NCBI RefSeq assembly: GCF_023856365.1
Contig: NC_064538.1
Coordinates: forward strand, 3,179,832 to 3,243,831
Length of the DNA: 64,000 nt
Reading direction: 5' to 3'
From: Brienomyrus brachyistius
Lineage: Eukaryota; Chordata; Actinopteri; Osteoglossiformes; Mormyridae
Program-made: the position numbers and the translations under genes
Part shown: in pieces, positions 58,740 to 64,000 of the stretch
How the letters are laid out: the number at the start of each line of letters is the position of its first letter
Position numbering within the stretch: the first letter of the stretch is position 1
The notes under the pieces: model-generated
Database searches by the model: none
The model's input: only the letters and a program-made list of their open reading frames with translations
What the model was told of the DNA's origin: nothing

Positions 58740-59166
58740 CTCTTCTCCAGAACGACAAAGAGTAACAATATTGGCACCCGGTCACTTTCTCCAAAGCAAT
58801 TAGATAATAAAATAAATAATTGGCAGCCTTATCACAGAGGTGCGAGGGGGTATCTGAACCACGGAAACAGGGACACAATGACAGCAAATGATCCAGAAAA
58901 AATAATGCTTGGAAAACCCCTGTGATGAGTATCCTGATATGAAAAAAGGCACGACAGTCAGTGTGATTCGCAATGGGACACAGTCCTTCAAGGGGGCCAG
59001 CATTGGTGGTAACCTCGCTGTTGCAATAAAGACTGGATCTGAAGATCTACACAAGCGGATCCTGACTCCTGATTGGCGGGGACAGAAAAGCCACAACAGA
59101 GAAAAAGCAGGCAGTAATTCAGGACTGCGACGATCTTTACTTATATATAATCTACGGAAGATATGA
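58740..59166 (+). pseudogene. Coding-like block of unknown origin, frame-shifted
   Basis: Two long plus-strand frames meet near 58915. The first (about 58757-58925) reads polar sequence including SLSPKQLDNKINNWQPYHRG and NDPEKIMLGKPL. The second (58909-59166) continues with NPCDEYPDMKKGTTVSVIRN, then ASIGGNLAVAIKTGSEDLHK and TPDWRGQK. The amino-acid composition looks protein-like in both. A pyrimidine-rich acceptor (CTTTCCCTCTGTAG) precedes the block at about 58733. It may be a displaced cytoplasmic tail of a receptor, a domesticated or dead retroelement gag, or chance. I do not recognise it. Confidence 0.25.
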
Positions 59167-59598
59167 GTCTTTCATCGTTTTTTCATGAAAAACAATAAAA
59201 AAAAAAAACATTGAGCAGGTCAATCATAAGAGTGAACGGAACCTACCTTAAAAGCCTCATCAAAAAACTGAATATTTTTATGACAAGGGGTAAGGATGAT
59301 CTCAGCCCAAAGATTCCCAGCTAGAATCTTTTCCTTATGGCCAGAGTTACACAGGGGGGCATTCTGTGGCAGAGTGGTCTGCTATAAAATGCCCCCCAGC
59401 TAGAACATTTTCCTTATGGCCCAGCTGAAAGTAATCTAGGCAGCACAAATAAGGGATAAATATGAGTATCTGGTGCAAGTTTCGTGCAAGTAGGATTTTC
59501 CCAGCCAGAATTACACAGGGGGGGCATCCTGTGGCAGGGTGGCTTGCTATAAGATGCCCTCTCTCCCCCCGCCCGTCCCAGCTAGAATCTTTTCCTTA

Positions 59599-60384
59599 GG
59601 CCACTTAAAAAAAAAATTGGTTCTCGTCCTTTTTTTTTGGAGGGGGTGGGTCGGGCGGGCGGGATTTTTATTTATTTATTTATTTTTTACAAATTTTGAT
59701 TGACTGTTTGGACTTTCAAATATGTAAGAAAATACATATTTGAAAATACATACCGAAGAGAGCAGACCTACTTAGTACGCCTCCTCAGTTCTTCCAGTTT
59801 GTTGCGTTTCAAATATATTAAATGTAAGAAAATACAATGAAGGAATGTAAATTCCTTGATCCATGTGTATCTCATAAATGCCTTCCCAACTATGGATTTG
59901 GATACTTTATGCTGATGTTTCATTCGTGAATATAAAAATGATACTATTTGAAACCAATATTCTGTTTGTCATTCCCATTCTAAATGAACAACCAAGATTT
60001 TAAAATATCTATCTAGAGAGAACGTGTATTAAAACATGTTAAAACACGAGGAATTTACAAAATACAGGAACCTGAATGGTTGAACAAGGAAATGCAGCTC
60101 TACAAACAAGTACTTAAGAACATGTACCACATCACTTCCCCAGATTTAAATCTTTGCACCAGCCCATCTCAGGTAGAGACAAATTTAGGTTCATGAAACC
60201 ATTCCAAGACTAGGATTACACAATGTGGATCAATCGTCGATGTGGAATGCGCGAGAAATTCAAATTTCGTAATTCTTGGGCATTTTCCATGCGATTTTTA
60301 CGAAATAAAAAATAAAAAAAAATTCGGGTCGGAGGCATTTCGGCGGGTCGGGCGGGGACGAGAACCAATTTTTTTTAAGTGGCC
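59599..60384. mobile_element. PIF/Harbinger-like non-autonomous element, 786 bp
   Basis: The terminal inverted repeats begin GGCCACTTAAAAA (left from 59599; right end 60384 in reverse) and extend through 'attggttctcgtcc'. A 3-bp target duplication TTA (59596-59598 and 60385-60387) flanks them. TIRs starting GG-C and a TWA duplication fit PIF/Harbinger. The interior has no transposase frame, so it would depend on a relative elsewhere. Confidence 0.8.
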
Positions 60385-60817
60385 TTATGGCATTGCCCAA
60401 AGTAATTTCCACAGCTCCAGATAAGAGACGTTTTCTTGACTTCCTGCGTGGATTGCAATAATCTACACGCATATGATGCTGTCAATTTGTTGTAGCCCCT
60501 ACATTAAAACGTAAAGATGGTATTCTGCTGGTTTCTAGAATGTATAACAACAGGTATTATCGTACCACGGGCTGATACTGGTGTTAATGATGGAAAGCGC
60601 TGCGTGGTGAGAAACGCGCCTGGTATAAAGGCGGCAGTTACACAAGACTTTATGACGAACGTGTGGGCGTGAATGAAGCACCCCGCCCGCCCACTATCGC
60701 AATTTTCACTTTAAAGGATGAAATGATGACATGCCAATATGCAAGGAGAAGAATGCAATACACAAGCCTATCATACGTGTGACATGTGCCGATGACTGAA
60801 ATGTATAAACTCTAAAC

Positions 60818-62661
60818 ATGTTTGGAAAAATCCTCTATCTGCTGTTTGGTCTTGTGGCGCGCCAGATGGAAAATGAGGTTTGTACCTTTGATTTTATAAG
60901 AAATCCAAACTTTAGTTAGGCGAGTTTTTATTCCTTTGTCGTGTATCAGACTGAATGGCTTGTTCTAAAAACGCGTTCGTCCTGTTTCATGTCGCACAGT
61001 CGACAACATTTCGGGGGCGGGTAATTGCGACATAATTATCGTGGAAAAGCGCCAGTATAAGTTTTGTTATATAAGTTTCCTGAACTGAAGCTTAACTTAT
61101 TTGGTATACTCTTGGTATACATTTGTTTCATATTTGCATGTGTTTTTGTATTACCCTTATGTCCATACGTTCAGTGCATGCATCGTCAGTGCAAGTTTCA
61201 AAGGTTTTTATGGTCCGAGATATTAAACTTCCTCCCCCCAGTGAGCTCGCACTGCATACATTCAACCTCATATTGGGACAGTATCTGCCGTGGACGCGCA
61301 GTGCGAGCAAATGTGGAAAAACTTCCTCATGCCTTCGGGATGTCGCACATGGCTTTTTGGAAATCAAAAGTGCAGTGTGATATTTTAAATGATAATCGAA
61401 TATTCGTTGAATCTTACATATACAGTTTCGTTATACTGAAGGCGCCTTCGTGCACTTTGTCCATGTTGAAGTACGAGGTCTCTTTCTATTTGATAAGTAA
61501 CTGGAGTATGGTTTGCGTGCATCAAATTCTGCTACACTTCCAAATTTCTAAACAGGGACTAAAATTAATTTAAAGAGTATCGTTGCTGCAATATGCGTAC
61601 AGATTGCGGCTTTTAAACTCATGGCAACGGAGAATTAATCCGCTCATGAAATGTCTCTAGCACTGTTAATCTTCGTCAGATTCATTACGAACATGTATAT
61701 GAGCTACAAAACACACTATTAAGCGTGTAGTCAGAAATTTGTGTTTCTTTTGGCTTCCCTAAAAGGCTAGAAATGCTTAAAGGAAATTATTTCTTCCAGC
61801 GTGCGCCGGAGACAAAACCAGTTCCTTAAATTATTTGCAGTAACACAGCAGTCACGTGTTTTTTTTTTTTTTTTTTTTTTTGTCACTGACAGTCTGATGT
61901 GTATTAAACTTAGGTGCCGGTTTTGGACAGTATTTCGTTGTATTGTATATTACGGTGCACTTAGAACAAAACAGAATTCACGTGTAAAAGAAATCATTTA
62001 CATACTGTGACCCTAACACTCGTGAATATGGTGCAGAAAGTAAAACTACAAGATCTATGCTCATTGTTTTCTTATAGCTTACAAATTTAAAAAGAGTATT
62101 ACAGGCTAGAGTATCAGCTGTGATACAGATGCATGACAGATCTGAACTTGTTGCCTTCATGCGCTCTCTGACATTTAAAAATGAATATTTGCAACTGCAC
62201 AACAAAGGCAGTCGTGGTCAGACTTTTAAATATCCATTTGTGTTAACAGATAAGCTGCAGAGAGTCTGAACCACTCCAGATTTTTATAACCAGTGCCTGG
62301 GGCTCGCATGACTTACTGGTGTGCCCAGAGGTGGATAGTTCAGGTCCCGAAAGTAAAAATCCAGACCAAGATTTTGTTGCAACCAACCAGTTGAGTACTC
62401 AGTGGCTGTATCTCTTTATACTCACCTGGTTGGTTGAAACAAAATCTTGGTCTGGATTTTTACTTTCTGGACCGGAACTACCCACCTCTGCTCTGGGCAA
62501 AGACCTGCGTGCTTTCCAGTCTTTAGTTGAATAACAGTGTGATCACCTGTCCTTGCAGGTGTCTGCGGCGCTTCTGTCATCTAATTCCAATGGGACTTGT
62601 GCCAAAGCCAACCAATACTATGACGAGGACAAGGACCTCTGCTGTGAATTGTGTGCACCAG
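60818..62661 (+). CDS. Second TNF-receptor-superfamily gene, 5' part (TNFRSF14/CD40-like)
   Basis: Exon 1 (60818-60877) encodes MFGKILYLLFGLVARQMENE, a short signal peptide, and ends in phase 0 at GTTTGT. Exon 2 (62559-62661) follows TGTCCTTGCAG and ends in phase 1 at GTAGGA. It encodes the start of the first cysteine-rich domain, NGTCAKANQYYDEDKDLCCE, then LCAPG. The spacing C-x(n)-Y-x(n)-CC-x-x-C-x-PG is that of CRD1 in HVEM (TNFRSF14) and CD40. The adjacency to ttc34 favours TNFRSF14, whose human gene lies close to TTC34. The 0/1 phase layout equals that of the upstream receptor gene, so the two may be tandem duplicates. The remaining domains, membrane segment and tail lie beyond the right edge. 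The intron holds a poly-T run and a hAT-like MITE. Confidence 0.7.
61859..61881. repeat. Poly-T run
   Basis: Twenty-three or more T bases in the first intron of the second receptor gene. Confidence 0.95.
62336..62490. mobile_element. Palindromic hAT-like MITE, 155 bp
   Basis: The ends are CAGAGGTGGATAGTT and AACTACCCACCTCTG. The two halves ('gaaagtaaaaatccagacca', then 'agattttgtt', and its reverse) fold into a long, nearly perfect hairpin. CAGAGGTGGG-type termini are common in hAT-derived fish MITEs. A clear 8-bp target duplication is not visible. It ends 68 bases before receptor exon 2. Confidence 0.75.
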
Positions 62662-63394
62662 GTAGGAATGGGCCTGATTTCCTGGATTCCACCACAGAGT
62701 TTATGTTCATAAGTTTGCCTATAAAACGGCTACATTTTCCATGGATATACGACATTATGATGTAGATACTGTTGTTAACTATGTTACGCTGTGCCAATGA
62801 TCCCGAATGATTCCGCAGTCAAGCAATGCGGAAGTCATCCATAACCACAGAACTAGGAACAGTTTTGTCAGACTAATGCGCCTTAATTTTAGCCACCGTA
62901 AGGAAAATTTTAATACTGATACCGTACTTATACACTACAGCAGTGAACAGGGCTGGACTGGGACTAAAAATTGGCTCTGGACTTTGGTGTCCCCCAAAGT
63001 AAGTTTTGCTGACCAGTCAGTAGAAGAATGATCTTTGCACATGAATGGTGTGGTTGAATATTATACTGCGTGTGTAGGGCGGGCAATGTGATGATGTAAT
63101 CAGTGATATCAGACAATAACCCGTCTTGGTATCTGACAGTGTCTCACTTATGATTTGGGTTTCAGTTCAGCTTTATAGCTATATTTACGACAGCATGTTT
63201 AATGCGGCACATCGCCCACGTCTATCTTCCAATCAGCCGGTGGAATGTCAGCCATTCGAGTGCAGCTTTCATGGTGGGGGACTGATGTTATGATTCATCT
63301 CATTCGCACATTATGGTTTCGTGAAAAAAAATAGAGAAGCCTAAATTTAGGTATTATTGTGACTTTTGATCTAAAATGACTGTTTCTGTGATGA

Positions 63395-63690
63395 TATCCG
63401 TCCATCACTGTGACCACTTAATTCCAACCGGGGTCGCTGGAGTCTATCCTGGGAACAATGGGCAGAGGTGGGAACCAAGCCTGGGCCAACACACTGCAGA
63501 GTGCACACACACAATTTATACTCGCCAACCAACCTGCCCTGCATGCGTGGGGAGGAAGCCGGAGCCCCCGGCAGAAACCCACGCGAACACGGGGAGAGCG
63601 TGCGGACTCCTCACAGAAAGGACCCGGGACTGAACCCAGAACCTACTTGCTATGAGGCAGCAGCACTAACCACTGCACCGTCATGCCGCC
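63395..63690 (-). mobile_element. Family B repeat, minus strand
   Basis: The order 'gtcgctggagtctatcctgg', 'ggaggaagccggagcccc', 'cacgcgaacacggggagagc' and 'agcactaaccactgcaccgt', then 'catgccgcccc', is the reverse of the intact element at 29305-29654 and includes its head. Confidence 0.8.
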
Positions 63691-63756
63691 CCCAGTGATA
63701 ATATCAATTTGATACTTTCATTTATCCCAATATTTTTAAGCTAAAGTTTTGGGGAA

Positions 63757-63945
63757 GGGCGTGACTCAGCATGCTAAGCCTCAGTGTCTTTGATCAGAAG
63801 GTCGCTGGTTCGAGCCCCACACTCTGCAAAATAGCCATATGTCTGTGGGCCTTTCAGCATGGATCTTCACCCCCCCCCCCAGAGCAAGAAGGGGTGAGCA
63901 AAAAGATAATTTCCCCACAGAGATTAATAAAATGTCACTATAGTC
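63757..63945 (+). mobile_element. tRNA-derived SINE, family A
   Basis: The head 'gcgtgactcagcatgctaag' carries an A-box-like region and GGTTCGAGCCC matches a B box. The tail is 'gattaataaaatgtcac'. It is the clearest copy of the family in the window. Confidence 0.75.
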
Positions 63946-64000
63946 TTTTTATATATTGCCCAACCATAGGTGTCTGGTTGTGTTACACTGTTGAATTTTA

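Larger units (their letters stand above)
56768..60817. other. Region between the two TNF-receptor genes
   Basis: Poly(A) hexamers for the first receptor occur at 57145-57150 and 57239. A transposon-end-like word 'cagtggctagcaaaagtaat' is at about 56969. A coding-looking block of unknown origin is at 58740-59166, and repeated 'agctagaatcttttcctta' units are at 59320-59600, followed by a Harbinger-like insertion at 59599-60384. No convincing membrane-segment exon that could extend the first receptor was found. The segment at about 57487-57535 is hydrophobic but lacks splice sites. Confidence 0.45.
62662..64000. other. Right edge: intron of the second TNF-receptor gene
   Basis: No third receptor exon was found. 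Two repeats are present: a family B copy on the minus strand at about 63395-63690 and a SINE at about 63757-63945. The remainder looks unique. Confidence 0.45.

Overview
The window is nuclear DNA of a ray-finned fish. The evidence is intron-bearing genes with GT-AG junctions, two vertebrate gene families that are normally linked (TTC34 and TNF-receptor superfamily members), and many teleost-type repeats: tRNA-derived SINEs, RTE- and L2-type LINE fragments, a Tc1 remnant, Harbinger-like and hAT-like elements, and (AC)n, (AT)n and (CAGA)n microsatellites. Mormyrid or osteoglossomorph fish are possible from the look of the SINEs, but this is only a guess.

Layout. (1) Positions 1-17.97 kb hold no gene that can be supported with confidence. 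There are two weak coding candidates (a signal-peptide-like ORF at 706-945 and an orphan terminal exon at 4459-4539), some possible conserved non-coding sequence, and a 58-bp minisatellite at 12.5-13.1 kb. (2) Positions 17,975-25,847, minus strand, carry a complete 13-exon gene for a 446-residue Gfo/Idh/MocA-family NAD(P)-dependent oxidoreductase. A candidate promoter lies near 26.8 kb. (3) Positions 27-35 kb are rich in repeats. (4) Positions 35,137-43,231, minus strand, carry ttc34, with seven coding exons giving about 1,010 residues and a probable untranslated first exon near 44.4 kb. (5) Positions 47,983-56,767, plus strand, carry a five-exon TNF-receptor-superfamily gene of 170 residues. 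As read it ends without a membrane segment. (6) Positions 60,818-62,661, plus strand, carry the first two exons of a second TNF-receptor-superfamily gene, resembling TNFRSF14/CD40, which runs off the right edge.

The coding models were built by joining exons by hand. In all three complete models every splice phase closes, and the internal exons have AG/GT boundaries. The TTC34-TNFRSF neighbourhood matches human 1p36.32 (TNFRSF14-MMEL1-TTC34), with MMEL1 absent here and the relative order and orientation changed. The oxidoreductase gene has no known functional link to the others; shared location is all that can be said.

No wholly new biological system is evident. The points most worth a second look are the apparently soluble TNF receptor beside a second family member, a perfect 46-bp inverted repeat inside the first intron of that receptor, a Harbinger-like insertion whose empty-site paralogue lies a few hundred bases away, and two copies of the TCTCGCGAGA promoter palindrome.
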